Below, piece after piece: positions 52,941 through 61,659 of a stretch of 64,000 bases of DNA. The notes beneath the pieces are model-generated. The model did not search any database, was not told the origin of the DNA, and saw nothing but the letters and a program-made list of their open reading frames with translations. Within the stretch, counting starts at the first letter, position 1. Each line of letters starts with the position of its first letter. The position numbers and the translations under genes are program-made. This stretch comes from Planococcus ruber (lineage in GTDB: Bacteria; Bacillota; Bacilli; Bacillales_A; Planococcaceae): the NCBI RefSeq assembly GCF_022819085.1, contig NZ_JALHAG010000001.1, positions 62,001 through 126,000 of the forward strand, read 5' to 3'.

Positions 52941-54308
52941 ATGGAAGAAATGAACCAGAATGATCGTGAAATGGATCATGAAATGATTTTAGGTCTTCTG
53001 AATCGAGGGGACGTCGAAGGCTTCAGAGAAGAGTTTTTGACGCATCACCCTTATGATCAGGCGACATTTTATGAAAAGGCAGATCAAGATATCCGGCATT
53101 TGATGTATCAGTATCTCTCTCCGAAGGAAATGGCGGATATTTTTGAAGCCATTGAAATTGATGACGATGAATACGAAGATCTCTTCAAGGAAATGAATGC
53201 CAATTACGCATCGGACTTGCTATCACATATGTACACGGATGATGCAGTGGACATTTTAAATTTGCTGAACAAAGAACAAGTTGCTACGTATTTGACGATT
53301 ATGGAAAAAGAATCTGCGCGGCAAATCAAAGATTTGCTCCATTACGAAGAATATACGGCTGGTTCTATCATGACGACGGAGTTTGTTTCCATTCCGAAAA
53401 ACTCCACTGTCCGGTCCGCGATGAATATTTTGCGAAATGCCGCGCCGAATGCGGAAACCATTTACTATGTTTTTGTTGTCGATGAAGACAAACGCTTGTC
53501 TGGGATTGTCACGCTCCGGGATTTGATCGTTTCGGATGAGGATACGTTGATCAGTGCAATTATGAATGAACGGGTAGTCAGTGTTTCGGTCAGCGAAGAC
53601 CAGGAAGAAGTTGCCCGCATGATCAAAGACTATGACTTCCTGGCGATGCCGGTCGTTGATTTTCAGCAGCATTTGCTCGGCATCATTACAGTCGATGACA
53701 TCATCGACGTTTTAGATGAAGAAGCTTCAGACGATTACTCGAAACTGGCTGCAGTATCTGATATGGATACGTTTGATAAGGGGCCGTTTACGGCAGCGAA
53801 AAAACGGCTGCCTTGGCTGATTTTGCTGACATTCCTCGGAATGCTGACTGCCAATTTGATGGGAATGTTTGAAGCGACGCTTGATAAAGTGGCGCTCCTT
53901 GCCGTCTTTATCCCGTTAATTGCCGGGATGGCGGGGAATAGCGGAACCCAAGCGCTGGCCGTTGCCGTCCGCGGGATCGCGACAGGCGATATCGAAGAAG
54001 AAAGCAAGATGCGGCTCCTGTTCCGGGAAGCAGGCACTGGATTGATTACCGGAATCGTCTGCGGAGCGGTCGTGGTTGGCCTGGTGTATTTTTGGAAAGG
54101 CGAGTTGCTGATCGGCGCTCTTGTTGGAGCAGCGGTCTTCGGTTCGATCTTTGTCGCCACTTTAGCCGGCTCTTTTATCCCATTGTTGATACACCGGCTA
54201 AAAATCGACCCTGCTGTTGCTTCAGGGCCTTTCATCACTACGTTGAATGATATCATTTCGATTTTGATCTATTTAGGATTGGCTACAACATTTTTAGGTC
54301 AGCTATAG
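52941..54308 (+). CDS. mgtE: MgtE magnesium transporter
   Basis: A 455-residue Mg2+ channel. The cytoplasmic MgtE N domain (about 20-130) is followed by a CBS pair (TTEFVSIPKNSTVRSAM, then MPVVDFQQHLLGIITVDDII), the plug helix (about 260-280) and five membrane segments with PLIAGMAGNSGTQALAVAVRG. The cytoplasmic Mg2+-sensing acidic residues are plentiful. The start is ATG 52941 behind GGAAGGAGGG. No M-box riboswitch fits in the 99-base gap upstream, so control is probably post-translational through Mg2+ binding. Confidence 0.95.
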   Translation: MEEMNQNDREMDHEMILGLLNRGDVEGFREEFLTHHPYDQATFYEKADQDIRHLMYQYLSPKEMADIFEAIEIDDDEYEDLFKEMNANYASDLLSHMYTDDAVDILNLLNKEQVATYLTIMEKESARQIKDLLHYEEYTAGSIMTTEFVSIPKNSTVRSAMNILRNAAPNAETIYYVFVVDEDKRLSGIVTLRDLIVSDEDTLISAIMNERVVSVSVSEDQEEVARMIKDYDFLAMPVVDFQQHLLGIITVDDIIDVLDEEASDDYSKLAAVSDMDTFDKGPFTAAKKRLPWLILLTFLGMLTANLMGMFEATLDKVALLAVFIPLIAGMAGNSGTQALAVAVRGIATGDIEEESKMRLLFREAGTGLITGIVCGAVVVGLVYFWKGELLIGALVGAAVFGSIFVATLAGSFIPLLIHRLKIDPAVASGPFITTLNDIISILIYLGLATTFLGQL

Positions 54309-54336
54309 AAAAGTGCGAATTGCACTTTTCTTTTTT
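54309..54336 (+). terminator. Terminator after mgtE
   Basis: AAAAGTGC pairs with GCACTTTT around GAATT, followed by CTTTTTT. The right side contains the -35 (TTGCAC) of the next promoter. Confidence 0.75.
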
Positions 54337-54348
54337 ATGAGGTAATAT
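54320..54348 (+). promoter_or_regulatory. Promoter of fabI
   Basis: TTGCAC (54320-54325), 17 bases, TAATAT (54343-54348). It has the same geometry as the fabH promoter, with the operator starting on the last bases of the -10. Confidence 0.65.
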
Positions 54349-54365
54349 TAGTACCAGGTAATAAT
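54347..54365 (+). promoter_or_regulatory. FapR operator of fabI
   Basis: ATTAGTACC-A-GGTAATAAT is the reverse complement of the fabH operator except for the central base. It covers the start region of fabI. Confidence 0.85.
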
Positions 54366-54413
54366 ATAAAGCTACAAATGATGATTAGAATAAGAATTGC
54401 AGGAGGAATCGGA

Positions 54414-55184
54414 ATGTCGATATCATTGGAAGGCAAAACTTACGTAATTATGGGAGTAGCCAATAAACGAAGCATCGCTTGGGGAATCGCGCGGTCTTTG
54501 GATCAATCCGGAGCACGCCTGATTTTTACATACGCAGGCGAGCGGTTTGAGAAATCGGTCCGCGACCTTGTCGCGACACTTGACGGGAACCACGACATCA
54601 TTTTGCCGTGTGATGTAACGAACGATGAAAGCGTGGAAAACTGTTTTTCTACTATTAAAGAACAAGTGGGTACAATTGATGGATTGGCGCATTGCATCGC
54701 TTTCGCGAAAACAGAAGAGCTGGCTGGGAATTTCTCTGATACGTCGAGAGATGGATTCTTATTGGCCCAAAACATCAGTTCGTATTCATTGACGGTTATT
54801 GCCCGCCATGCCAAACCGCTTATGTCAGAAGGCGGCAGCATCATCGCGCTCACGTATATTGGCGGAGAACGCGTTATGCCGAACTACAATGTCATGGGAG
54901 TGGCAAAAGCTTCTCTTGAAATGTCTGTCCGTTATTTGGCTGCAGATCTTGGACGCCAAGGAATCCGGGTCAATGCTATTTCTTCCGGGCCAATCCGGAC
55001 GTTGTCTTCTAAAGGCGTGAGTGATTTCAACAGCATCCTTCATGAAATTGAAGAAAAAGCACCGCTTCACCGCAATACGACGCCGGAAGAAGTCGGCGAT
55101 ACAGCCGTCTTCCTTTTCAGCAATATGTCACGGGGCATCACAGGCGAAACGATTCACGTAGACAGCGGCTATCATATCTTATAA
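54414..55184 (+). CDS. fabI: Enoyl-ACP reductase (FabI)
   Basis: A 256-residue SDR-type enoyl reductase that uses NAD(P)H in the last step of fatty-acid elongation. The nucleotide segment is GVANKRSIAWGIA. The catalytic Y-x6-K is in NYNVMGVAKASLE, and the second Tyr in LTYIGGERVMPNY. The SGPIRTLSSKGVSDF loop is the triclosan-binding region. The start is ATG 54414 (MSISLEGKTY), set by GCAGGAGGAATCGG. It is monocistronic under its own FapR-controlled promoter. Confidence 0.96.
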   Translation: MSISLEGKTYVIMGVANKRSIAWGIARSLDQSGARLIFTYAGERFEKSVRDLVATLDGNHDIILPCDVTNDESVENCFSTIKEQVGTIDGLAHCIAFAKTEELAGNFSDTSRDGFLLAQNISSYSLTVIARHAKPLMSEGGSIIALTYIGGERVMPNYNVMGVAKASLEMSVRYLAADLGRQGIRVNAISSGPIRTLSSKGVSDFNSILHEIEEKAPLHRNTTPEEVGDTAVFLFSNMSRGITGETIHVDSGYHIL

Positions 55185-55191
55185 GTGAAGA

Positions 55192-55229
55192 AAAAAGAGG
55201 CCATCGCATAAAAGCGATGGCCTCTTTTT
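55192..55229. terminator. Bidirectional terminator between fabI and yjcF
   Basis: AAAAAGAGGCCATCGC (55192-55207) pairs perfectly with GCGATGGCCTCTTTTT (55214-55229). Confidence 0.9.
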
Positions 55230-55659
55230 ACATAACGTTTTTTTCCATGGCACGGTGGGGAATCCCAGCGTCCATAAATTCGGGGGAAGTGACGGTGTAA
55301 TTCAATTTTTCATAAAATGGAATGGCGTAAGACTGGGCATTAAGCTTTAAGGTTAGAAGCCCGGCTTTGCGCGCGTATTCCTCCATTTCATTCATCATCA
55401 ACACCCCGACATGCAAACCGCGGTATTCCGGAAGCACGCAAACACGTTCAATTTTCCCGACGCCCATGTCCGTTTCCCGGATACGCCCTGCAGCGATTGG
55501 CTGTTCTAGTTCATAGCCGATAAAATGGACGGCTGTGTCGTCATATTCATCCAGCTCAAGGTGTACAGGGACACCTTGTTCTTCTACGAAGACTTTTCGT
55601 CTAATGTCAAAAGCGTGCTCTTTTTCTAAAGGAGTTTCTGCGATTTTAGCTTTTTGCAA
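55228..55659 (-). CDS. yjcF: GNAT acetyltransferase (YjcF-like)
   Basis: A 143-residue GNAT protein. The N-terminal half has FDIRRKVFVEEQGVPVHLELDEYD. The acetyl-CoA site is VCVLPEYRGLHVGVLMMNEMEEYA. The end reads YEKLNYTVTSPEFMDAGIPHRAM. These are typical of the YjcF/ElaA-like GNAT group; the acceptor is unknown. It starts with TTG directly after the yjcG stop (TAA at 55660-55662), so it is coupled to yjcG. The order yjcF-yjcG-yjcH agrees with B. subtilis. Confidence 0.88.
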   Translation of the reverse strand: MQKAKIAETPLEKEHAFDIRRKVFVEEQGVPVHLELDEYDDTAVHFIGYELEQPIAAGRIRETDMGVGKIERVCVLPEYRGLHVGVLMMNEMEEYARKAGLLTLKLNAQSYAIPFYEKLNYTVTSPEFMDAGIPHRAMEKNVM

Positions 55660-56178
55660 TTATTCCTCATCTCCTGTTAACCGGAATGTATCGTACACCG
55701 TCCAAGATCCGTCTTCCAATTGGTACAGCAGGTGGATGCGGTCGATGACTTCTTCATGGTTGACGCCGACCATTTTTAATTGACCGAAGATATCCGCGTG
55801 CTCGGAATCGGACATTTTTTGTGCGATTGTAATGTGCGGCACAAATGAGAAACGTGCTGGGCCGCCAAAAAAGTCAGAATGGAGATCTTCATGCAACGCT
55901 GTAATTTGGGAATTGTCTTCAATTCTGAAATAAAGCGTATTCGTCAACGGTGCAAAGCTGCTGACGCGAGTGGCATGGATTTTAAAAGGTTTATGCCGTT
56001 TCGCAATTTTAGATAATTCTTCTGAAATATCTTTAATCTCAGCATCGTCCGCTTCAAACGCATCTTTGAGCGTCATATGCGGCGTGATTTGCTCATAATG
56101 CGGATCGTACCGCATGCGGTATGAGTTTGCTAAATCTTGAAGTTTTTTGGATGGAAAAGCGACAACTCCGTATTTCAT
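55660..56178 (-). CDS. yjcG: 2H phosphoesterase (YjcG, 2'-5' RNA ligase superfamily)
   Basis: A 172-residue protein with the two H-x-T/S-x motifs of 2H phosphoesterases: HMTL (about residue 33) and HITI (about 115). Such enzymes act on 2',3'-cyclic or ADP-ribose 1',2'-cyclic phosphates. The natural substrate of YjcG is not established. It has a good ribosome site (GAGGAGGTCATATT) and lies between yjcH and yjcF on the minus strand. A second, unrelated 2H protein is encoded at 61660-62181. Confidence 0.9.
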   Translation of the reverse strand: MKYGVVAFPSKKLQDLANSYRMRYDPHYEQITPHMTLKDAFEADDAEIKDISEELSKIAKRHKPFKIHATRVSSFAPLTNTLYFRIEDNSQITALHEDLHSDFFGGPARFSFVPHITIAQKMSDSEHADIFGQLKMVGVNHEEVIDRIHLLYQLEDGSWTVYDTFRLTGDEE

Positions 56179-56255
56179 AATATGACCTCCTCGTCAGTAA
56201 TTCCTATTTCTTATTTTATTATACCAAAAGAAACTTGAAAATTGTGAATGGCCGG

Positions 56256-56978
56256 TCAAACGCCGAAATTTTGTACAAGCGCACGCTTCAAGTCGGGCTG
56301 CCAATGCTTCCAAGTGTGGTCTCCATCGAATTCTTCATAGAAGACCGAAAATCCTTTCTCTTTCAGCAATTTGTGCAAAGTCCGGTTAGGTTCCAGGAAG
56401 TCGGCAGTGCCGCCATTGCTGAGCTTCACAGCTGTTTCCCGGGTCCCGATCACGTGATAGACCGTAAAAGGATGCGCAGATTTGAAATTCGATACTTTCT
56501 CCAACAACTCCTCGCCGACTTTTGGCGATTGGAGAATGACACGGCCAAAAATATTCGGGTAAGTTAGGGCGGCGCTTAATGAAACGGTCGCGGCAAGCGA
56601 ATCGCCGATTAAAGCCCGGCCCATGCCTACCTGGTAGGTCGGATATTTTTCGTCAAGGAACGGAACGAGTTCGTGGGCTAAGAAACGCAGGTAAGCCCCG
56701 TGCTGTTCTCCGGTCGGTTCGTATTTGATGCTGCGTTCTTTCACGCTTTTATACGGAATGCCGACAAAAATAATATTTTCAATTTCTTTATTCTCCAATA
56801 ATTCATCTGCCACTCTAGGAGCACGGCCTAACTGGAAATAGTCTTTGCCGTCGGATGCGATGACCAATGTGTATTTATATAAAGGTGAGTAATTATGGGG
56901 AAGGTAGACCAACAATTGCATGTCTTCTTGCAGCGCTTCACTGTAAATCGTTAAATCCTCCACTGTGCCTCTGTTCAT
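56256..56978 (-). CDS. yjcH: YjcH-type esterase (alpha/beta hydrolase, esterase D-like)
   Basis: A 240-residue putative serine esterase of the Fes/IroE-like group. The segment LVYLPHNYSPLYKYTLVIASDG begins the fold, the nucleophile is in ALIGDSLAATVSLSAAL, and the catalytic His is in FDGDHTWKHW. The substrate is unknown. The start is ATG 56978, fixed by AGGAGGTTCATCT; the frame is open further upstream, but that part runs into the divergent yutG-like gene. It is first of the yjcH-G-F minus-strand operon. Confidence 0.88.
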   Translation of the reverse strand: MNRGTVEDLTIYSEALQEDMQLLVYLPHNYSPLYKYTLVIASDGKDYFQLGRAPRVADELLENKEIENIIFVGIPYKSVKERSIKYEPTGEQHGAYLRFLAHELVPFLDEKYPTYQVGMGRALIGDSLAATVSLSAALTYPNIFGRVILQSPKVGEELLEKVSNFKSAHPFTVYHVIGTRETAVKLSNGGTADFLEPNRTLHKLLKEKGFSVFYEEFDGDHTWKHWQPDLKRALVQNFGV

Positions 56979-57077
56979 AGATGAACCTCCTATACTATTC
57001 TGTACGAAAATTGTAACATATTCATTCGGACAAGGTATAATTAGTAAGAACGCTAAATTGGAAAGGGGATTTTTAGT

Positions 57078-57662
57078 ATGGATGGTGGGAAATTCCGAGT
57101 ACATTCAGAAGAAGTGACAAAAGCGACCCATGAAGCACTGGCTCGACGCGGTGTGGAAGTAGAGGAAATCGCAAAGATCGTTATGGAAATGCAATTGCCT
57201 TATAACGAAGGCTTGACGCTTTCGCATTGTATAGAATCCGTAGAAAGCGTATTGCGCAAACGGGAAATGCAGCATGCTTTGCTTGTCGGCATTGAACTTG
57301 ATGAACTTGCCGAACAAGGGAAGCTGTCTGCTCCGCTTCAGCAAATCGTCGGAGTAGACGAAGGGCTTTTCGGCGTTGATGAAATGATCGGCTTAGGCGC
57401 CGTATTGACGTATGGCAGCATCGCCGTTACGACGTTCGGCCATCTTGATAAAAATAAAGTCGGCATCATCCGCAAGCTGGATACGAAAGTCGGCGGAGCT
57501 GTCCATACGTTTCTCGACGATCTGGTTGCGAGCATCGCAGCCTGCGCCTCTGCCCGCATTGCACACCGGACACGCGATCTGGAAGAGCAAGGCAAAACAT
57601 TTGAAGACTTGAGACCTGAAGAAACGGCGCCGGAAACCCAGGTGGACGGAGCAGAAATTTAA
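57078..57662 (+). CDS. yutG: Phosphatidylglycerophosphatase A-related protein (YutG family)
   Basis: A 194-residue PgpA-like phosphatase. The N-terminal helical part (HEALARRGVEVEEIAKIVMEMQ) and the C-terminal membrane-associated domain with DEMIGLGAVLTYGSIAVTTFGHLDK and HTFLDDLVASIAACASA contain the acidic residues of the PgpA family. YutG-type enzymes make phosphatidylglycerol from its phosphate. It starts at ATG behind GAAAGGGGA and carries an acidic C-terminal tail. A TATAAT at 57036-57041 is a possible -10. Confidence 0.85.
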   Translation: MDGGKFRVHSEEVTKATHEALARRGVEVEEIAKIVMEMQLPYNEGLTLSHCIESVESVLRKREMQHALLVGIELDELAEQGKLSAPLQQIVGVDEGLFGVDEMIGLGAVLTYGSIAVTTFGHLDKNKVGIIRKLDTKVGGAVHTFLDDLVASIAACASARIAHRTRDLEEQGKTFEDLRPEETAPETQVDGAEI

Positions 57663-57713
57663 TGCAAATGAACCGAACTTTTTCCTTAGTTTCTCTTTTC
57701 TATAAAAATCAGT

Positions 57714-57744
57714 TTGACTCCTAGATACAAAGTCATGTTATGAT
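57714..57744 (+). promoter_or_regulatory. Promoter of the TAXI-TRAP operon
   Basis: TTGACT (57714-57719), a 19-base spacer and TATGAT (57739-57744) with TG at the extended -10 position. Confidence 0.5.
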
Positions 57745-57789
57745 AGAATTGGAAATATAGAAATTTTCAAACAAAGGGGAGGTCATTTT

Positions 57790-58773
57790 ATGTTGAAAAA
57801 GAAATTTGGTTTATTTGCAGCGGTAGCGCTTGCAGGATCTGTGTTCCTTGCAGGCTGCGGAGATGACGCGGCAAATGACAGCGGAGACGGCGGTTCTGGC
57901 GGCTCAGCCGATCCGGAATTCCTGAGTATCTTAACAGGTGGAACGACGGGAACTTATTATCCGCTTGGCGGAGCGATGGCTACAATTGTGGAAAATGAAA
58001 CAGGGATCGATACGACGGCCGAATCTTCCCAAGCATCCGCAGCGAATATGACAGCGCTTGCGGACGGAGATGCACAAATCGCATTTGTCCAAACCGACAC
58101 AGCTTTTTATGCAGCTGAAGGATCGAATATGTTTGAAGGGGAAGTCATCGATACCGTTTCAGCGATTGGAGCACTTTATCCGGAAACGATTCAATTGGTA
58201 ACGACTGCAAATTCCGGCATTACATCTTTTGATGATTTAGCAGGAAAGAGCATTTCAGTAGGAGCGCCAGGATCAGGTACCTACATCAATGCCGAGCAAT
58301 TGCTTGAGATCCACGGCATGACTATGGAAGACATCAAAGCGCAGAATCTTGACTTCGGCGAATCACAAGAAAGCTTGCAGGCTGGCCAAATCGATGCGGC
58401 ATTTATTACTGCCGGGACACCGACAGGAGCAGTTGAAAGCTTAAGCGCAACAGCAGATGTAGTGATTGTGCCGGTAGCGGAAGACAAAGCTGCGGAATTG
58501 ATTGAAAAATACCCTTACTATGCAACAGATACAGTGCCATCCGGTACTTACGGTTTGACTGAAGATGTACCGACAGTATCAGTGCTTGCCATGTTAGTCG
58601 TTCAAAACGATCTTTCCGAAGATCTCGTATACGACATCACAAAAGCCATCTATGAAAATACAGACCAAATCCAACACGCGAAAGCTGAATTCATTAAAAC
58701 GGAAACGGCGCTTGATGGAATCGGAATCGATATTCATCCGGGTGCACAAAAATACTTCGATGAAGTCAACTAA
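57790..58773 (+). CDS. TAXI-family TRAP transporter solute-binding lipoprotein
   Basis: A 327-residue binding protein. A lipobox FLAGC (Cys23) precedes a Gly/Ser/Asp linker, and the TAXI signature ILTGGTTGTYYPLGGAMATIVE follows. The rest shows the usual SQASAANMTALADGDAQIAFVQTDTAFYA and VGAPGSGTYINAEQLLE segments. TAXI proteins deliver glutamate, 2-oxoglutarate or similar acids to a TRAP permease; the ligand is unknown here. It is first of three genes, followed by a hairpin and then the DUF1850 gene. Confidence 0.93.
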   Translation: MLKKKFGLFAAVALAGSVFLAGCGDDAANDSGDGGSGGSADPEFLSILTGGTTGTYYPLGGAMATIVENETGIDTTAESSQASAANMTALADGDAQIAFVQTDTAFYAAEGSNMFEGEVIDTVSAIGALYPETIQLVTTANSGITSFDDLAGKSISVGAPGSGTYINAEQLLEIHGMTMEDIKAQNLDFGESQESLQAGQIDAAFITAGTPTGAVESLSATADVVIVPVAEDKAAELIEKYPYYATDTVPSGTYGLTEDVPTVSVLAMLVVQNDLSEDLVYDITKAIYENTDQIQHAKAEFIKTETALDGIGIDIHPGAQKYFDEVN

Positions 58774-58783
58774 TAAGCAAACC

Positions 58784-58827
58784 AAAATAATAGGCGATAA
58801 AGCGAAAGCTTTATCGTCGTTATTTTT
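58784..58827 (+). terminator. Terminator-like hairpin after the TAXI binding-protein gene
   Basis: GATAAAGC-GAAA-GCTTTATC at 58796-58815 is flanked by AAAATAATAGGC and GTCGTTATTTTT, which partly pair. It ends in a T-run, 34 bases before the next gene of the operon. Confidence 0.7.
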
Positions 58828-58860
58828 GTAGAGATTCATATTTAGTAGAGGAGAACTAAG

Positions 58861-59385
58861 ATGCCAACAAAGACAAATCAATGGATTCTTCTTTCGGTAC
58901 TAGCCCTCATTCTTATTCTCTCCGCATTAGTATTTATTCCCATGGAAAAGAATTTAGTTTTTATCGATAACAGGGAAGCGGCGCTTTCGGCTTTTATCAA
59001 AGTTGAAGGGGATGCTTTTCAAATAAATTATACGCATTCCATCCATCTTTCCGATGTATTGGAAAGCTATGAGCTGTCGCCGGACGATAACCTCCGCATG
59101 GTGGAATTGGAATATGAAGATTTTAATATCGGTATGCCATCCAATGCAGGAGAAGGCGAAACATTTGTCGAAAAAGATGGAAAATACCTGATCACCAATA
59201 TGAACAGGGAAGTAAGCGATTTTCGATTATTCGTCGGTGATATTGATGCGGATTTGTTTCTTTTGGCAAATGGCCAAGAATACGATTTAAAGAAAACGCT
59301 GGACCGGGGGAAATCCTACACGGTCAAGGTCCAGCGATTGTCCCTATTTGAGCAACTAGAAGGAGTGAATTTAAATGAGCAATAA
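58861..59385 (+). CDS. DUF1850 accessory protein of the TRAP transporter
   Basis: A 174-residue protein with one N-terminal membrane segment (WILLSVLALILILSALVFI) and an outer domain with YTHSIHLSDVLESYEL, the DUF1850 pattern. This family is nearly always encoded between TAXI binding proteins and fused TRAP permeases, as here. Its role is not known. The start is ATG behind AGAGGAG. Its end overlaps the permease gene by 11 bases. Confidence 0.88.
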   Translation: MPTKTNQWILLSVLALILILSALVFIPMEKNLVFIDNREAALSAFIKVEGDAFQINYTHSIHLSDVLESYELSPDDNLRMVELEYEDFNIGMPSNAGEGETFVEKDGKYLITNMNREVSDFRLFVGDIDADLFLLANGQEYDLKKTLDRGKSYTVKVQRLSLFEQLEGVNLNEQ

Positions 59386-61408
59386 ACTTCCGCCGGAAGA
59401 ACGGGAACCAATGAAACTCCCACCAAAAGATGAACATTATATTTCCGAAGAAAAGCAAAAAGAGATTTTGCAGAAATACGATCCGGAGTCCAATACCCGC
59501 GACTTAGCAGGAATTATGAAACATATTGTATTTTTCGGCCTTTTGGCATTTTCCATTTTCCAGCTTTACACGGCGATTTTCGGCCAATATACAGCTTATA
59601 TTCAGCGCTCCATCCATTTAGGTTTTGCGTTGTCCCTTATATTCCTGCTGTTTCCGGCGATTAAGCGAAAAGGAGTAAAACATAAAGTTGCGATTTACGA
59701 TTATATTTTGGCATTACTCGCGATCGGAGTCGGTTTGTATTGGCCGATTATGTACGATGATTTAGTATTCCGGCTTGGGCGCGTGACCGAATTGGATCTT
59801 ATTGTGGGGATTTTGGCGATTTTGCTGACACTGGAAGCTACCCGCCGGGCAGTCGGCTTGCCGATTACGATCATCGCTTCGGCTTTCTTGGCCTATGCCT
59901 TTTTCGGCCCTTATTTCCCGGGCTTCCTAAAGCACAGAGGCCAGGATCTGGATTCTGTCATCCAGTTAATGTTTTATACAACTGACGGGATACTTGGGAC
60001 GCCGATCAGTGTTTCTGCAACGTTTATCTTTGTCTTTCTGCTATTTGGGGCTTTCCTGGTGAAAACAGGAGTAGGGCAATACTTCAATGACCTCGCTGTT
60101 TCGCTTGCAGGCCATTTGACTGGCGGTCCTGCAAAAGTCGCCATCTTCTCCAGTGCCCTTCAAGGGACGATTTCAGGGAGCTCTGTCGCAAACGTTGTAA
60201 CTTCTGGATCATATACGATTCCGATGATGAAAAAATTAGGGTATAAGAAAGAGTTTGCCGGAGGCGTTGAAGCGGCGGCTTCGACAGGCGGGCAATTGAT
60301 GCCGCCGATCATGGGGGCAGCGGCCTTCCTGATGGTTGAATTTATCGGTGGAGTTACGTATTGGGAGATTGCAAAAGCAGCTGCGATTCCAGCACTTCTT
60401 TACTTTACCGGTGTTTGGATCATGACCCATTTTGAAGCGAAGCGAATCGGCTTAAAAGGGTTAACAAAAGAAGAAATGCCGAACCGAAAAGAAGTCTTAA
60501 AGAAAATTTATTTACTTTTGCCGATTGTGGCCATCATCGTGTTCTTATTGATCGGGATTCCGACGATGCACGCGGCACTTTATGGCATCGTCTTAACCAT
60601 TTTTGTCAGTGCATTCAATAAAGAAACCCGTTTAGGCATCAAGGATATTATCCATGCACTTGTCGACGGGGCAAGAACTGCACTGGCAGTAGCGGCAGCA
60701 ACAGCCGCAGCAGGAATCATCGTTGGGGTAGTTGTAAAAACTGGACTTGGATTGAGCTTAGCAAACGGACTGGTTTCTGCTTCGGGCGGAAATATCCTCT
60801 TAACGCTCTTCTTTACAATGCTTGCAGCCATTGTGCTTGGGATGGGTTCGCCGACTACGGCAAACTACGTTATTACATCGACTATTGCGGCACCGGCAAT
60901 CATTACTTTGCTGATGATCGGTGAACCTGCAGGGGCGGCTGTGCCATTAGTCATTGCGTTGTCTGCCCATTTGTTTGTGTTCTATTTCGGCATCATTGCC
61001 GATATCACACCGCCAGTTGCCTTAGCAGCTTTTGCAGCTTCCGGAATATCCGGCGGAGAACCGATCAAAACCGGTTTTATTGCTGCGAAATTGGCTGCGG
61101 CCGCGTTCATAATTCCGTATATGTTCGTATTGAATCCAGCTCTGCTGATGATTGATACGACGATCCCTCAATTAATTGTCGTCTTAATCACGGCGATTGC
61201 AGGGATGCTGGCGATCGGAGCCGGATTGATCGGGTTCTGGTACCGGAAACTGTACTGGTTTGAACGGATTATCGCTGTCGCGACAGGACTTGCGTTGATC
61301 TATCCGGAAGGCTATTCAGATGCAATCGGTGCGGTCGTCTTCATCGTCCTATTTGTCATCCAATGGATGGGGCGCGAGAAGAAAGAAATTAGAACTTCAG
61401 AAGCATAA
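59375..61408 (+). CDS. TRAP transporter fused permease (DctQM type)
   Basis: A 677-residue fused 4TM/12TM TRAP permease. A cytoplasmic N-terminal region of about 45 residues precedes the small-subunit-like helices. The DctM domain shows SALQGTISGSSVANVVTSGSYTIPMMKKLGY, ASTGGQLMPPIMGAAAFLM and GMGSPTTANYVITSTIAAPA. It takes up a carboxylate-type solute with sodium using the TAXI protein. The start is ATG 59375 inside the DUF1850 end, behind AGAAGGAGTG. It is last in the operon, followed by a terminator. Confidence 0.93.
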   Translation: MSNKLPPEEREPMKLPPKDEHYISEEKQKEILQKYDPESNTRDLAGIMKHIVFFGLLAFSIFQLYTAIFGQYTAYIQRSIHLGFALSLIFLLFPAIKRKGVKHKVAIYDYILALLAIGVGLYWPIMYDDLVFRLGRVTELDLIVGILAILLTLEATRRAVGLPITIIASAFLAYAFFGPYFPGFLKHRGQDLDSVIQLMFYTTDGILGTPISVSATFIFVFLLFGAFLVKTGVGQYFNDLAVSLAGHLTGGPAKVAIFSSALQGTISGSSVANVVTSGSYTIPMMKKLGYKKEFAGGVEAAASTGGQLMPPIMGAAAFLMVEFIGGVTYWEIAKAAAIPALLYFTGVWIMTHFEAKRIGLKGLTKEEMPNRKEVLKKIYLLLPIVAIIVFLLIGIPTMHAALYGIVLTIFVSAFNKETRLGIKDIIHALVDGARTALAVAAATAAAGIIVGVVVKTGLGLSLANGLVSASGGNILLTLFFTMLAAIVLGMGSPTTANYVITSTIAAPAIITLLMIGEPAGAAVPLVIALSAHLFVFYFGIIADITPPVALAAFAASGISGGEPIKTGFIAAKLAAAAFIIPYMFVLNPALLMIDTTIPQLIVVLITAIAGMLAIGAGLIGFWYRKLYWFERIIAVATGLALIYPEGYSDAIGAVVFIVLFVIQWMGREKKEIRTSEA

Positions 61409-61409
61409 G

Positions 61410-61448
61410 AAAAGACGGCTGGAAGCATTCGCTTTCAGCCGTCTTTTT
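61410..61448 (+). terminator. Terminator after the TRAP operon
   Basis: AAAAGACGGCTG with inner GAAGC pairs with GCTTT and CAGCCGTCTTTTT. Confidence 0.9.
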
Positions 61449-61456
61449 GGGTATGG

Positions 61457-61491
61457 AAAAAGCCACCACATAAATGTGATGGCTTTTTATG
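61457..61491 (-). terminator. Terminator of tRNA-Val
   Basis: AAAAAGCCACCACAT and ATGTGATGGCTTTTT form a stem. On the minus strand it ends in TTTTT, 43 bases after the tRNA. Confidence 0.75.
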
Positions 61492-61533
61492 GCAGGCTCT
61501 GTTCCTAAAGCCTGCTGCGGGTTTGGCACCCAA

Positions 61534-61606
61534 TGATTCCTACTGGGCTCGAACCAGCGACCTCTACCCTGTCAAGGTAGCGCTCTCCCAGCTGAGCTAA
61601 GGAATC
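61534..61606 (-). tRNA. tRNA-Val(GAC)
   Basis: The minus strand folds as a complete cloverleaf of 73 bases. The acceptor arms are GATTCCT and AGGAATC, the D-arm is GCTC/GAGC, the anticodon stem is CTACC/GGTAG with loop TTGACAG (anticodon GAC), and the T-arm is GCTGG-TTCGAGC-CCAG. The CCA end is not encoded: the genome continues TTGG after the discriminator A. It stands alone, with its own terminator. Confidence 0.95.
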
Positions 61607-61659
61607 TCAATTTCCAGGACAAGTCTAATTATATCGTGCCCCGGAGAAAAGTCAATACT

